Source: JAPPHA01 sp963664045
Lineage (GTDB): Bacteria; Pseudomonadota; Alphaproteobacteria; Rhodobacterales; Rhodobacteraceae
Direction of reading: 5' to 3'
Assembly (NCBI GenBank): GCA_963664045.2
Contig: CAXXGT010000006.1
Coordinates: 1 to 64,000 of the forward strand
DNA: 64,000 nucleotides
Below the pieces are notes generated by a model, which did no database searches, was not told the origin of the DNA, and saw only the letters and a list, made by a program, of their open reading frames with translations. The position numbers and the translations under genes were made by a program. This document shows, piece after piece, positions 9,133 through 18,315 of this stretch; within the stretch, counting starts at the first letter, position 1; every line of letters starts with the position of its first letter.

Positions 9133-10067
9133 TACCCTCGGTAAAGTCTGGCGATCCCCTTCACCGGCTCCGCACGGTTGAACTGGTGAAAGTTGCTCTC
9201 GAAGTAATCGATCTTACGGTCAAGCTCGTTTTCGAATCCGCCGGCGCTGTGCTGGGTCAGAAGCAGGTTCGGGCAGTTCCAGAACGGGTGTTCGTGCGGA
9301 AGCGGTTCGGTCGCGGTCACGTCGATGACCGCACCGGAAAGATCTCCGGCATGGAGCCTTTCGGCGAGCGCGGCCTCGTCGAGCAGGGAACCGCGCCCGG
9401 CATTGACGAGGATTGCGGATGACGGGATTCGAGCCAGGCGGTCCCGGTCGAACACTCCGGCCGTACTGGTGGTGTGGGGCGCGACGCAGACGACGATGTC
9501 CGCGCCTTCCAGGTCGCGGTCAAGTGCATCGGCTTCCCAGTTCCTGCCGAAGGATCGAATTCGACAGCCGAACGGCTTCAGGATCTCGGCCAGCCTCCGG
9601 TTGATCGTGCCGAAACCGAAGAGTACGACTGCCGCATTGGCAAGAAGCCGGAGCTCGGGCCGAATCGCCGCTCCACGCCAGTGTTGGCGGGCCTTGAGTT
9701 CGGCGCATTGATCGATTCCCCGCATGAGCGCGAGGATGCCCGCAAGGCAGGTCTCTGCGACCGGTTCGGCGTAAAATCCCGAGAGGTTGGAGACGACCGG
9801 CGGCTCCCGGTTCTGGACATGATCCCAGGCGAGCGTCGCGTATTCTCCGAACCCCGTCGACTCGAGCTGCAGCCACTGCAGCACGCGGCATTGTGCCAGC
9901 CAGTCCCGGGGCGGATTGCCGAAAATGATCCGGCTCGAAAGGAATTCCTCTTTCACCTCTTCCAAGGAAGTGCCCGGCCGGCAGAAATGCACGTCCTCCC
10001 GGGCCGCAAGCCTGCGAATGCGGTCCTGCCGGTCACTTTCGAGATTCAAGTAGACAAAAATTCCCAT
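9129..10067 (-). CDS. D-2-hydroxyacid dehydrogenase (NAD(P)-dependent)
   Basis: Reduces a 2-keto acid or oxidises the D-2-hydroxy acid. The Rossmann motif VLFGFGTINRRLAEIL lies near residue 155. The substrate-binding arginine is in NAGRGSLLDE, the catalytic Glu in TATEPLP, and the His in TQHSAGG. The N-terminal catalytic domain is present, so the 312-residue protein is complete. It is translationally coupled to the enolase-superfamily gene downstream and lies 77 bp from the aldolase gene upstream. A role in interconverting a keto acid made by the other two enzymes is inferred. Confidence 0.88.
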   Translation of the reverse strand: MGIFVYLNLESDRQDRIRRLAAREDVHFCRPGTSLEEVKEEFLSSRIIFGNPPRDWLAQCRVLQWLQLESTGFGEYATLAWDHVQNREPPVVSNLSGFYAEPVAETCLAGILALMRGIDQCAELKARQHWRGAAIRPELRLLANAAVVLFGFGTINRRLAEILKPFGCRIRSFGRNWEADALDRDLEGADIVVCVAPHTTSTAGVFDRDRLARIPSSAILVNAGRGSLLDEAALAERLHAGDLSGAVIDVTATEPLPHEHPFWNCPNLLLTQHSAGGFENELDRKIDYFESNFHQFNRAEPVKGIARLYRGY

Positions 10068-10144
10068 TTCCGGATTCCGTCATCCGGTCCTGTCCGGGTA
10101 CGGTTCGCCACGCCTCGCCCGGCGACCGGCGCGCCGCACGGGAG

Positions 10145-11110
10145 TCATTGGCCACCGCCGAGTCGCGGCGCGCCGATTTCCCTGAGCATGTCCAGGGTTT
10201 GCCGGCGGTAAAGCTGCCGAATGTCCCGGGTAGGCGGCCGACATCGGCTCGACGGAAGGCCGACAAGTTCCATGGAGAGCTTGTCGAGGTAGCCGTCGCC
10301 GCTGGTGAACTCCCGTTCGATGCGCGTCCACAGCTTGTAGAAAGGCATTGCCTCCCGGACCAGCATGCGGGCGATTCCCGTGAAGTCTCCTGCCTCGGCG
10401 CGATCGACCAGGCGGATTCCCCATTCCGGCCAGAAATTGCAGTTGTGAACCTCGAATGCGCGGGCGCCGAGGGCTGGCATGGCGCTGACGGCAAAGAACA
10501 GGTTGTTGTCGATGATCGTGAACCGGTCGGAGAAATTCGAGGTCACATCCTCGAACTCCATCGCGTCCGTTCGCGGAACCGCCCATTTCAGACCCGCCAC
10601 ATTCGGAATATCCGCCAGCCGACCGACCATTTCGAAGGAGATGTTCGAACTGGTCCAGAAGGTGTTGTAGATGATTATGCCGAGATCAGGCGCGGCCTCG
10701 GCGGCGGCCCTGACAAACTCCTCGAAGTCACCTTCGGTGTGGGTGAAGTAGAACGGGCAGGAAACCTGGATGAAGGTCGCGCCGACCCTGGACGCTGCCC
10801 GGGCAAGCCTCTGGAGTTCCAGCGTACTCGTGGTCTGCGCCCCCATCGCCACCGGGGCCTTTCCGGCAACCTCTTCCACGACGATCTCGGCCACGCGGAC
10901 GCGTTCCTCGAAAGTCAGGGTGGAGAAATCACCGGCCGCACCTGCGGCGAGAAAGGTCGCGTAGCGGCCGGTCAGCCCGGCGTCGAGGAGGAACCGCACA
11001 TGTTCGCGGAGCGCCGGTTCATTGACAGGCAGGTCCGGTTGATCCCGAAACGGCGTCGGAACCGTGACATAACAGCCTTCCAGGCGTTTTCTGAGTGCCT
11101 CGTAGTCCAT
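10145..11110 (-). CDS. Dihydrodipicolinate synthase/N-acetylneuraminate lyase family aldolase or dehydratase
   Basis: A 321-residue (beta/alpha)8 class I aldolase-family enzyme. The carbonyl-binding GAAGDFSTLTFEER region, a YN motif (IIIYNTFW) and the Schiff-base lysine in VAGLKWAV are present. In this context it probably splits or dehydrates a 2-keto-3-deoxy sugar acid; lysine biosynthesis is unlikely given the surroundings. The start used is the ATG at 11110 (MDYEALRKR). A 20-bp direct repeat duplicates this start just upstream (11114-11133) in another reading frame, so the upstream ATG would give a wrong-frame peptide. It is first in a three-gene reverse operon. Confidence 0.85.
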   Translation of the reverse strand: MDYEALRKRLEGCYVTVPTPFRDQPDLPVNEPALREHVRFLLDAGLTGRYATFLAAGAAGDFSTLTFEERVRVAEIVVEEVAGKAPVAMGAQTTSTLELQRLARAASRVGATFIQVSCPFYFTHTEGDFEEFVRAAAEAAPDLGIIIYNTFWTSSNISFEMVGRLADIPNVAGLKWAVPRTDAMEFEDVTSNFSDRFTIIDNNLFFAVSAMPALGARAFEVHNCNFWPEWGIRLVDRAEAGDFTGIARMLVREAMPFYKLWTRIEREFTSGDGYLDKLSMELVGLPSSRCRPPTRDIRQLYRRQTLDMLREIGAPRLGGGQ

Positions 11111-11133
11111 GTTCTGAGTGCCTCGTAGTCCAT
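11091..11133 (-). repeat. Tandem duplication of the aldolase gene start
   Basis: The 20-base sequence CTGAGTGCCTCGTAGTCCAT occurs at 11091-11110 and again at 11114-11133, separated by GTT, so the unit is 23 bp. On the reverse strand each copy holds ATGGACTACGAGG. Because 23 is not a multiple of three, only the copy at 11110 is in frame with the aldolase. Confidence 0.9.
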
Positions 11134-11609
11134 GGGTCGCAGGTACGTGCCGGTCCTCACTGGCGAACCCGGGAGCCTTCCCTTCCCCGTTCGTGACGCC
11201 GAACATCAACAGTGAAGCCACCGCACATCACCAAGACGGCCAGCCGGTATCCCCCAAGATAGCTACCTGGAGCAACGCGACGCGATCAAGCCGTATTCGG
11301 CAAGCAGTTCTCCTTTTTTTGGGTCCGTCTGGGCAGGTTATCTCCCGCAAGGACCTGTTGCAAGGATCAGGACGCCCTGATCATCGCACGGACCGCCGAC
11401 ATTCCGACCGGCCTTTTCCCGGGTATTCGGCATGATCCCGGCGGCAAAGAAAGGGCGTTTCGATAATCCTTCGACGGGCGCGGCCGCAACGAGGTAACGC
11501 GGCTCACGCCTGCAGCGCACCCCGAAAAGACGATCGCCGCCGGCGGCCGATGATTCGACATGCCGGGTTTCGAGGCAGGGGCCACGGGCAAAGGACACCA
11601 CGGTCCCTG
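11134..11609. other. Intergenic region between the sox operon end and the aldolase operon start
   Basis: About 480 bp with no gene I can support. It holds the leader of the aldolase operon and, near 11525-11551, a GC-rich hairpin that may end the sox transcript. Small open frames here have no family features or convincing codon bias. Confidence 0.5.
11525..11551 (-). terminator. Candidate terminator of the sox operon
   Basis: Read on the reverse strand, an ATCGGCCGCC/GGCGGCGAT stem (one bulged base, almost no loop) is followed by CGTCTTTTC. It lies about 60 bp after the soxG stop. The tight loop makes this a moderate call. Confidence 0.4.
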
Positions 11610-12185
11610 TCAGGAATCCAGGTAACCCGGAAACGGGCCGCCGGCTGCGTTTTCGAGCCAATTCTCAACGAATTCGCCGACCGAGCGAAAGCACATCAGC
11701 GAGATCGACTCCGGATCAGGCATCCAGGCGGCGACAGGAACCTGGCCCAACCTCGTTCGGATGAAATCTCCGGGTCCGAATGCCGCGCGCGAAAGGTTCG
11801 ACGGACATCCCCTGGCAAGAACCTCGCGCGCCGAAGGGCCAAGGATATTGAACGTCACGCGCGCATCGGAAACGTCCGACAGAAGCACGTTTTCTCCGCT
11901 GAGTGCATCTTCCAGACCGGCAAGCGCCGTCTCGACATTGTTCCTCGGCAAACGGATCAGGAGTTCGTCATGCGACATCCAGGCAACGGAGCTGTCATCG
12001 CCGAACTCGATGCGGCGGCGTTCCGGAACCGCGCACCCGGCCGAATTCCGGATCGCCAGGGCCAGGGTCTCGGTGCCAAGATTTCCACGGAGCGTGATCA
12101 TGCCGACAGGATCCGCCCGGACGAGCTTCACCCCGGTGCCCGTTTTCCGGATCGGTTCCACGACATGTGACATCGAGGCCGGCAT
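11610..12185 (-). CDS. soxG: Sarcosine oxidase gamma subunit
   Basis: Small subunit of heterotetrameric sarcosine oxidase, which oxidises sarcosine to glycine and passes the methyl carbon to tetrahydrofolate. The 191-residue protein has the SoxG layout, including WMSHDELLIRLP and the segment ending ARVTFNILGPSAREVLARG. The start at 12185 overlaps the soxA stop (ATGA), so it is translationally coupled; the frame stays open further upstream but inside soxA. It is the last gene of soxBDAG. Assignment relies on position plus these family motifs. Confidence 0.88.
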   Translation of the reverse strand: MPASMSHVVEPIRKTGTGVKLVRADPVGMITLRGNLGTETLALAIRNSAGCAVPERRRIEFGDDSSVAWMSHDELLIRLPRNNVETALAGLEDALSGENVLLSDVSDARVTFNILGPSAREVLARGCPSNLSRAAFGPGDFIRTRLGQVPVAAWMPDPESISLMCFRSVGEFVENWLENAAGGPFPGYLDS

Positions 12186-15181
12186 CACGGCAGAAACTGC
12201 GGATCGACGATTCGAACCTGAACCGGGTTGCCGCCTGCAGGATGAAAACTGATCACTTCGCCTTTTCTCTCCGGCCCCCTTTGCACGAGGCCAAGCGCGA
12301 TCGAGCGTTTCAGCGTGGGAGACCAATAGGCCGATGTCACCCGCCCGATCATGTCTGGCGCCCCGTCAGGTCTCTTCGCTCCACCCGTTGCGTAGGCGCC
12401 GTCCGGGAGCACCCGTCCCGGGTCGAGCGTCTCGAGGCCGACATACTGCCATCGCTCCGGGTCAGTCAGGAACGGCCGTGCCTGCGCGCGTTTTCCCAGA
12501 AAGTCTTCCTTCTTTCCCGATACGGCCCAGTGCAGACCGAGATCCCGCGGTGTGACCGTACCGTCGGTCTCGTCACCGATCATGATGAACCCCTTTTCCG
12601 CCCGCATGACGTGAAGCGCCTCGGTACCGTAGGGCATGATTCCATGCGGCTCTCCCTCCTGCAGCAGATACTCCCAGAGCTCCATTCCGCGAGACGCCGG
12701 CACCTGAATCTCGTAGCTCAGTTCGCCGGAAAACGAGATGCGAAAGACACGTGCGGCGACCCCTCCGACCCGGGTGTCGACGAATCCCATGAACGGCAGC
12801 GCGGCGTCCGAAATGCCGGGCCCGCCCGTCCGCCCGAGGACTGAAGCGGCCTGCGGCCCGACGATACCGATCTGAGCGAACTGTTCCGTCAGATTGATCG
12901 TCCAGACCTTCCAGGTCCACCATTCCGTTTGCAGCCACTCCTCCATCCAGGCGTGAATTCGGTCGGACCCGCCCGACGTGGTGTGGCACAGGAAACTGTC
13001 CCCGGAAAGTCGGGCAACCACGCCGTCATCGATGACAAACCCGTTTTCGTTGCACATCAACCCGTAGCGGCACTTGCCCGGTTTCAGCGACGACATCATG
13101 CCCGTGTACATCATGTCCATGAAACACGGAGCGTCCGGGCCCTTCACCAGGATCTTGCCGAGCGTCGACGCATCGAGCAGGCCCACCCGCTGCCGGGTGT
13201 TGAGGATTTCCCTGTTGACGGCCTCCTCGTTCGTCTCCGCGCCTCTCAGGTAGCAGAACGGCCTGCGCCAGTCAGCGACCGGCTCCCAGTACGCACCGTT
13301 GTCGTCATGCCAGCCATCGATCGGCGTCTTCCGGGTCGGTTTGAAGAGGGAACCTCGCGCTTCTCCGGCAATCGTTCCGAAGGCGACCGGAGTATAAGGT
13401 GGTCGAAACGTCGTCGTACCAACGTCCTCGATCTCCCGGTCAAGGCAATTCGCAAGCACCGAAAGGCCATTGATGTTGGACAGTTTTCCCTGGTCGGTTG
13501 CCATGCCGAGCGTCGTGTAACGCTTGGCATGTTCGACGGATTCGAACCCCTCCCGTACCGCGAGTTCGATGTCCGAAACCTTGACGTCGTTCTGGAAATC
13601 CAGAAATGCCTTCGAGCGCAGGCGGGGTGCCGAAGGTACCGGCAGGATCCATGAGGAGCCGGGCGGGGTTTCGGCAGGTGCCGATACGTGCGGCAGCTCA
13701 GGCGAACCGCCTTTCCGGTCATGACCGGCCCGCTGCGCGGCCTCCCGGCCGGCGGCGTCGGCATCGGCGGGTATGTCGCTGGCATTCATGATACCATTCG
13801 CGCTTCCGCAAGGAATGACCATCCCCTTGCCGTCAGCTCCCCTGGGCGGAAGGTCCGGGTTCGGGCAGAAACAGGACCAGTCCCGGTTCCACGTCAGTTT
13901 TCCGCCGCAGTGAGACCAGAGGTGAACGGCCGGTGACCAGCCTCCGGACATGGCGACAGCGTCGCAGGCGATGCGTTCACTGGTCGGACCGCTGCTGCCC
14001 GAAGGACAGATTTCAATCTCCCTGACGCGGCGCGTTCCCCTTGCCCTCGAAATGGCGCCTCCTGGAATGACATGCAGTCCTTCGTCCCTTGCGGCCGCGA
14101 CCTGCCCGCCTTCGGCCGAGGCCCGCGTGTCCACGATGGCCGGGACCTCGATTCCCATTCGCGAAAGCCGGACCGCCGTCAGGTAGGCGTTGTCGTTGTT
14201 GGTGACGACCACGACCCTGTCGCCGACCCCGACGCCGAAATCGACGGCGTAGTCCCGCGCCGCGGATGCCAGCAAGATTCCCGGGATATCGTTTCCTGCG
14301 AATGCGAGTGGCCGCTCGATTGCCCCTGTTGCCATAACGATCATGCGCGCGCGAATGCGCCACAATCTCTGGGCAGGACCAACCGACTCCGTGCAACCGT
14401 TCTGAAGGCTTTCGCAGGCCAGAACGTAGCCGTGGTCATAGACTCCGAGCGCGGTCGTTCGTTTTCGAAACGTTACCTTTGCGTTCGCCGTCAGGGATTT
14501 GACCGTGTTCCGGGTCCAGTCATCCGCATCCTGTCCGTCGACCGAGGTGTCGTCGGCCGCCGTCCGTCCGCCGAAACAACCACCCTGTTCAATGAGCAGG
14601 ACGCGCGCGCCGGAATCGGCCGCGGAACCGGCTGCGACCAGTCCGGCCAGACCGCCCCCGACGACCAGGACGTCAGTATTGGCAAAGAAGTGTTCGTAAG
14701 TGTCGGGATCGCTGTCCGCAGGCGGGTTCCCCAAACCGGCGGCGCGCCGGATGAGCGGCTCGAAGACGTGCTTCCAGCCGATACGGGGGGTCATGAAGGT
14801 CTTGTAGTAGAAGCCTGCGGCGAACATCGGCGCCAGGAGACCTGAAACGGCACCGAGATCGAATTCGAGGCTCGGCCAGTGATTCTGGCTCGAACAGCGC
14901 AATCCCTCGTGCAGGAAAACAGTCGTTGCCCGCTGGTTGGGCTGCCTGCGCGTGCCTGTTCCGGTTTCGACCAGCGCATTCGGCTCTTCAGGTCCCGAAG
15001 CGAGGATCCCCCGGGGCCGGTGATACTTGAACGACCGTCCGACGAGCACCTGGTCGTTGGCTAGGAGCGCCGACGCAATGGTGTCGCCCTTCAGGCCCGA
15101 CAGTTTCCGGTTGTTCCAGAAAAATCCCAGGGGCCGGTCCCGGTCGACCAGGCGGCCTCCCCCGGGCAGTCGTCTGCTCAT
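12185..15181 (-). CDS. soxA: Sarcosine oxidase alpha subunit
   Basis: Large subunit (998 residues) of heterotetrameric sarcosine oxidase. The N-terminal 100 residues resemble a 2Fe-2S-ferredoxin-like domain (LVGRSFKYHRPRG). A dinucleotide-binding fold begins near residue 170 with VLVVGGGLAGLVAAG. The last 400 residues form an aminomethyltransferase (GcvT-like) domain that transfers the one-carbon unit to THF. Length matches the family. The stop overlaps soxG and the start overlaps the soxD end by four bases, the normal packed order. Confidence 0.95.
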   Translation of the reverse strand: MSRRLPGGGRLVDRDRPLGFFWNNRKLSGLKGDTIASALLANDQVLVGRSFKYHRPRGILASGPEEPNALVETGTGTRRQPNQRATTVFLHEGLRCSSQNHWPSLEFDLGAVSGLLAPMFAAGFYYKTFMTPRIGWKHVFEPLIRRAAGLGNPPADSDPDTYEHFFANTDVLVVGGGLAGLVAAGSAADSGARVLLIEQGGCFGGRTAADDTSVDGQDADDWTRNTVKSLTANAKVTFRKRTTALGVYDHGYVLACESLQNGCTESVGPAQRLWRIRARMIVMATGAIERPLAFAGNDIPGILLASAARDYAVDFGVGVGDRVVVVTNNDNAYLTAVRLSRMGIEVPAIVDTRASAEGGQVAAARDEGLHVIPGGAISRARGTRRVREIEICPSGSSGPTSERIACDAVAMSGGWSPAVHLWSHCGGKLTWNRDWSCFCPNPDLPPRGADGKGMVIPCGSANGIMNASDIPADADAAGREAAQRAGHDRKGGSPELPHVSAPAETPPGSSWILPVPSAPRLRSKAFLDFQNDVKVSDIELAVREGFESVEHAKRYTTLGMATDQGKLSNINGLSVLANCLDREIEDVGTTTFRPPYTPVAFGTIAGEARGSLFKPTRKTPIDGWHDDNGAYWEPVADWRRPFCYLRGAETNEEAVNREILNTRQRVGLLDASTLGKILVKGPDAPCFMDMMYTGMMSSLKPGKCRYGLMCNENGFVIDDGVVARLSGDSFLCHTTSGGSDRIHAWMEEWLQTEWWTWKVWTINLTEQFAQIGIVGPQAASVLGRTGGPGISDAALPFMGFVDTRVGGVAARVFRISFSGELSYEIQVPASRGMELWEYLLQEGEPHGIMPYGTEALHVMRAEKGFIMIGDETDGTVTPRDLGLHWAVSGKKEDFLGKRAQARPFLTDPERWQYVGLETLDPGRVLPDGAYATGGAKRPDGAPDMIGRVTSAYWSPTLKRSIALGLVQRGPERKGEVISFHPAGGNPVQVRIVDPQFLP

Positions 15182-15504
15182 CCCTGGACTCCCTGCCAGT
15201 CAGGGCGTTTCGCCTTGATGCGTTCTTCGATCCAGCCCGGAGGCACCAGCGTTTGTGCCGGGTACGTTCCGAAGACCTCGTGCGTTCGTGTGCACCTCGC
15301 GGCATGGAACCATTTGCCGCACCCGAACGCGTGCCGCCATCGTTCGAAATGAACTCCATCGGGGTTGCCGCGAAGAAACAGGTAATCCTCGAAATCCTCG
15401 TCGCTGGATCCGGGACCGTGGCGGGTAATATGAGCCTGGCCACCGCTGGCGAGTTCGGTTTCGTCGGCCTCTGCACCGCAATATGGGCAAGTCAGTTGTA
15501 GCAC
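15178..15504 (-). CDS. soxD: Sarcosine oxidase delta subunit
   Basis: Small zinc-binding subunit (108 residues). Four cysteines in CPYCGAEADE and FGCGKWFHAARC form the expected zinc site. The segment GQAHITRHGP and the DYLFLRGNPDG motif are characteristic of SoxD. I use the GTG at 15504 because homologs begin immediately before the first CPYC; the open frame extends much further upstream without family features. It lies 136 bp after soxB and overlaps soxA by four bases. Confidence 0.9.
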   Translation of the reverse strand: MLQLTCPYCGAEADETELASGGQAHITRHGPGSSDEDFEDYLFLRGNPDGVHFERWRHAFGCGKWFHAARCTRTHEVFGTYPAQTLVPPGWIEERIKAKRPDWQGVQG

Positions 15505-15640
15505 GGTGTTCCACCTCGTTCCCTGGAACGGCCTGGCGGTGCCGGACAATCCCGCGCCCGGCTCAATTCCTGCCGGGGCAACCGGCGGCGCATCCGTTCT
15601 TTCCGACGACCGGGCATCGCCTGCGGTCCGCGCCCGGCCG

Positions 15641-16888
15641 TCAATGCGCCACTCCGGCGGCAACGCTCTCATCGATGAACCGCCCCTCGCGAAACCGGTC
15701 GAGGCTGAACGGTGCTGCCAGATGGCCGGGTTCGCCTTTCGCGATCAACTCCGCCATGGCCCAGCCAGACCCCGGGATCGCCTTGAAGCCGCCCGTCCCC
15801 CAGCCGCAATTGATGTAACAGTTGTCCAGCGGTGTTTTCGAAATGATCGGGGATCGATCACCGGTCATGTCGACGATCCCCGCCCATTGGCGGAGCATCT
15901 TGAGACGGGAAATGATCGGAAAGGTTTCGACCAGGGCACGAACGGTTTCCTCGACGTGATGAAATGAACCGCGCTGCGAATAGTTGTTGAATCCGTCGGC
16001 CCCCCCACCGATCACCATCTCGCCCTTGTCGGACTGCGACATGTACCCGTGAACGGTATTGGCCATGACGACGATGTCCATGCAGGGTTTGACCGGTTCG
16101 GAAACAAGGGCCTGCAGTGCAACGGATTCGATCGGAAGCCGGAACCCAGCCATTCCGGAAAGGATGCCGGAGTGCCCCGCAACGACGATTCCGAGCTTTC
16201 GACAATCGATCGGCCCGCGGCTCGTTTCGACGCCCGTGACGGCACCCCGGGACCGGTTGATCGCGGTAACCTCGCAATTCTCGATGACATCCATGCCCAT
16301 CGCCGAGGCGGCACGGGCGTAACCCCAGGCGACGGCATCGTGACGTGCTGTTCCTCCGCGAGGCTGCCAAAGTGCGCCGAGCACCGGGTAACGCGGACCG
16401 TCAAGGTTGATGATCGGGCAGAGCTCCTTTACGCGTTCGGGCCCGATGAACTCGGTTTCGACCCCCTGGATCGCGTTGGCCTGTGCTGTTCGTTGATAAC
16501 CTCGTACCTCATGGTGGGTCTGTGCGAGCATCGCGACCCCGCGTGGACTGAACATCACGTTGTAGTTCAGGTCCTGGCTGAGCGTTTCGTAGAGCGCGCG
16601 GGCCTTTTCGTAGATTGCCACGGATGCATCCTGGAGGTAGTTCGACCGGATGATCGTCGTGTTACGGCCGGTATTTCCACCGCCAAGCCAGCCTTTTTCG
16701 ACGATCGCCACGTTTCTGATGCCGTGGTTACGCCCGAGGTAATAGGCAGTTGCGAGTCCATGGCCCCCGGCACCGACGATTACGACGTCGTAAGCGCGCC
16801 CGGGATCGGGAGAGCGCCAGGCCCGTTCCCAACCCGAGTTGCGGCGGAACGCCTCCCTGGCGATGGCAATTGCCGAGTACCGCTTCAT
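15641..16888 (-). CDS. soxB: Sarcosine oxidase beta subunit
   Basis: Catalytic flavoprotein subunit of heterotetrameric sarcosine oxidase, 415 residues. The FAD-binding fold VVIVGAGGHGLATAYYLG starts near residue 35. It is followed by the family segment NTGRNTTIIRSNYL, and the GGTARHDAVAWGYA segment probably holds the histidine that carries covalent FMN. The ATG at 16888 gives the usual SoxB N-terminus (MKRYSAIAIAREAF). It is the first gene of the operon. The neighbouring dimethylglycine-dehydrogenase-like gene fits stepwise demethylation of betaine. Confidence 0.95.
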   Translation of the reverse strand: MKRYSAIAIAREAFRRNSGWERAWRSPDPGRAYDVVIVGAGGHGLATAYYLGRNHGIRNVAIVEKGWLGGGNTGRNTTIIRSNYLQDASVAIYEKARALYETLSQDLNYNVMFSPRGVAMLAQTHHEVRGYQRTAQANAIQGVETEFIGPERVKELCPIINLDGPRYPVLGALWQPRGGTARHDAVAWGYARAASAMGMDVIENCEVTAINRSRGAVTGVETSRGPIDCRKLGIVVAGHSGILSGMAGFRLPIESVALQALVSEPVKPCMDIVVMANTVHGYMSQSDKGEMVIGGGADGFNNYSQRGSFHHVEETVRALVETFPIISRLKMLRQWAGIVDMTGDRSPIISKTPLDNCYINCGWGTGGFKAIPGSGWAMAELIAKGEPGHLAAPFSLDRFREGRFIDESVAAGVAH

Positions 16889-17202
16889 CGACCGCAGCTG
16901 CCCCTTGCTCTTTTTCCACCGACATACCGACGATTCGGACCGACGGGACCCGATCGGCAGGTATGTGCACATAGACGTGATTCGCGCCGATTTCCATGCG
17001 CCGTATCGACATCGACATGCGGCCAGCGATCGAATGACATTCCGGTGCCATCGGAAGATCGTGCAAGATCGCCGGCAGTGGCGGCACTTCCCGGATCAAT
17101 CGAAAACCGGTACGAATGCCCGTGGCGGCGCGAGGCACGTCCTCCTGAAACCGGGCCGGATCGCGAACGTCAAGGAACGCCAATGGGAGTTGTCGATTTC
17201 CA
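16889..17202. other. Divergent intergenic region between soxB and ccmI
   Basis: About 310 bp that must hold the promoters for the sox operon (reverse) and the ccmI operon (forward). I see no gene and no clear operator palindrome or sigma-70 pair in it. Confidence 0.4.
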
Positions 17203-18315
17203 ATGTTCTGGCTCGTCGTCGGACTAGTCGTGGCCGCCGTGATCGTTTTCGCCGTCAGGCCGCTCGTAAGCGGGAAGGAATCCTTCGGGAAGCCATCGTC
17301 GCACGACCTGGGCGTATTCAGGGACCAGTTGGCTTCGGTTGACGCGGACGTCGCTCGCGGTGTGCTGACGGAGGATCAGGCGGGTCCGACACGTCTTGAA
17401 ATCTCACGGCGAATTCTTGCTGCCGACAGAAGATCTCGCGAAGAGTCGGAATCCGGTCCCGCCAGCAGGACCGCAACCCGCGTTACGGTCGCGCTCCTCG
17501 TGGTATTCGTGGGCGTGGGCAGCCTTGGACTCTACGGCCTGGTCGGCTCGCCGGGGTTGCCCGACCTCCCGCTGTCAGAACGAATTCGCATGATGAATTC
17601 AAATCGTCCCGGTCAGATTGAAGCCGAGGGCATCGTGCGTGTCCCGGCGATCGAGCCGGCAGGACAGGAGGAAGAACTCGTTCGGCAGCTCCGGGAAATC
17701 GTCTCGTCTCGTCCCGATGACGTGACCGGGTTGAGACTCCTCGCCAGGCACGAGGCAGGAATCGGCCGGTTGTTAGAGGCCAGGCAGGTCCAGGCGCGCG
17801 TGATTGACGCGCTGGGTACCGAAGCAGGAGCCGAAGACTTCAATGACCTTGCCGTCTACATGATAGGATCGGCCGGGGGCTACATTTCTCCCGAGGCCGA
17901 GGCTGTCCTTTCGCGGGCTCTCGAAAGGGATCCGGACAACAGGCGCGCGCGGCATCTCTCGGCAATCGCCCTGTTGCAGGCTGGACGCAAGGCGCAGGCG
18001 ATCAGGACCTGGCAGCAACTGCTTTCCGAAGCGCCTGTTCGCCCTTCGGCAAAGGAGATCCGACAGATCCTTGAGGCAGCAAATGATCGCCCTTCGGCCA
18101 GCCGCATATCCGAGGCCTTTGAAATGGATCGAACCGGAGCAGGCTTCAATGAGGACGACGAGATGGCCAATCCTGAACCCGGGGATGCCATCCTACGTCC
18201 TGAATCACGGCAAGGTGTCGGAAACGGGACTCCCGCAGACGGGCAACCCGACAGTGCGCCGGTGCCAACCGGTCCCGGTGCAGACCTTCCCGACGGCGGG
18301 AGCATCGACCAATGA
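17203..18315 (+). CDS. ccmI: c-type cytochrome biogenesis protein CcmI
   Basis: Holds apocytochrome c for heme attachment in the System I (Ccm) pathway. The protein begins with a membrane helix (residues 1-22), has a basic/acidic cytoplasmic loop and a second helix around 94-115. The periplasmic part (about 130-310) is helical and TPR-like. The LTEDQA...LEISRRILA segment in the loop is typical of CcmI. No other ccm genes are adjacent, so it stands apart from its usual cluster. The stop overlaps the ruvX start. The C-terminal tail is proline/glycine rich and poorly conserved. Confidence 0.82.
   Translation: MFWLVVGLVVAAVIVFAVRPLVSGKESFGKPSSHDLGVFRDQLASVDADVARGVLTEDQAGPTRLEISRRILAADRRSREESESGPASRTATRVTVALLVVFVGVGSLGLYGLVGSPGLPDLPLSERIRMMNSNRPGQIEAEGIVRVPAIEPAGQEEELVRQLREIVSSRPDDVTGLRLLARHEAGIGRLLEARQVQARVIDALGTEAGAEDFNDLAVYMIGSAGGYISPEAEAVLSRALERDPDNRRARHLSAIALLQAGRKAQAIRTWQQLLSEAPVRPSAKEIRQILEAANDRPSASRISEAFEMDRTGAGFNEDDEMANPEPGDAILRPESRQGVGNGTPADGQPDSAPVPTGPGADLPDGGSIDQ

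Noticed and set aside
7867..9144. 425-codon forward open frame opposite the enolase-superfamily gene
   Set aside because: The reverse strand carries intact catalytic motifs; the forward translation shows no domain and is a GC-skew shadow.
16049..17227. 392-codon forward open frame opposite soxB
   Set aside because: It is antisense to well-supported soxB and has no recognisable domain.
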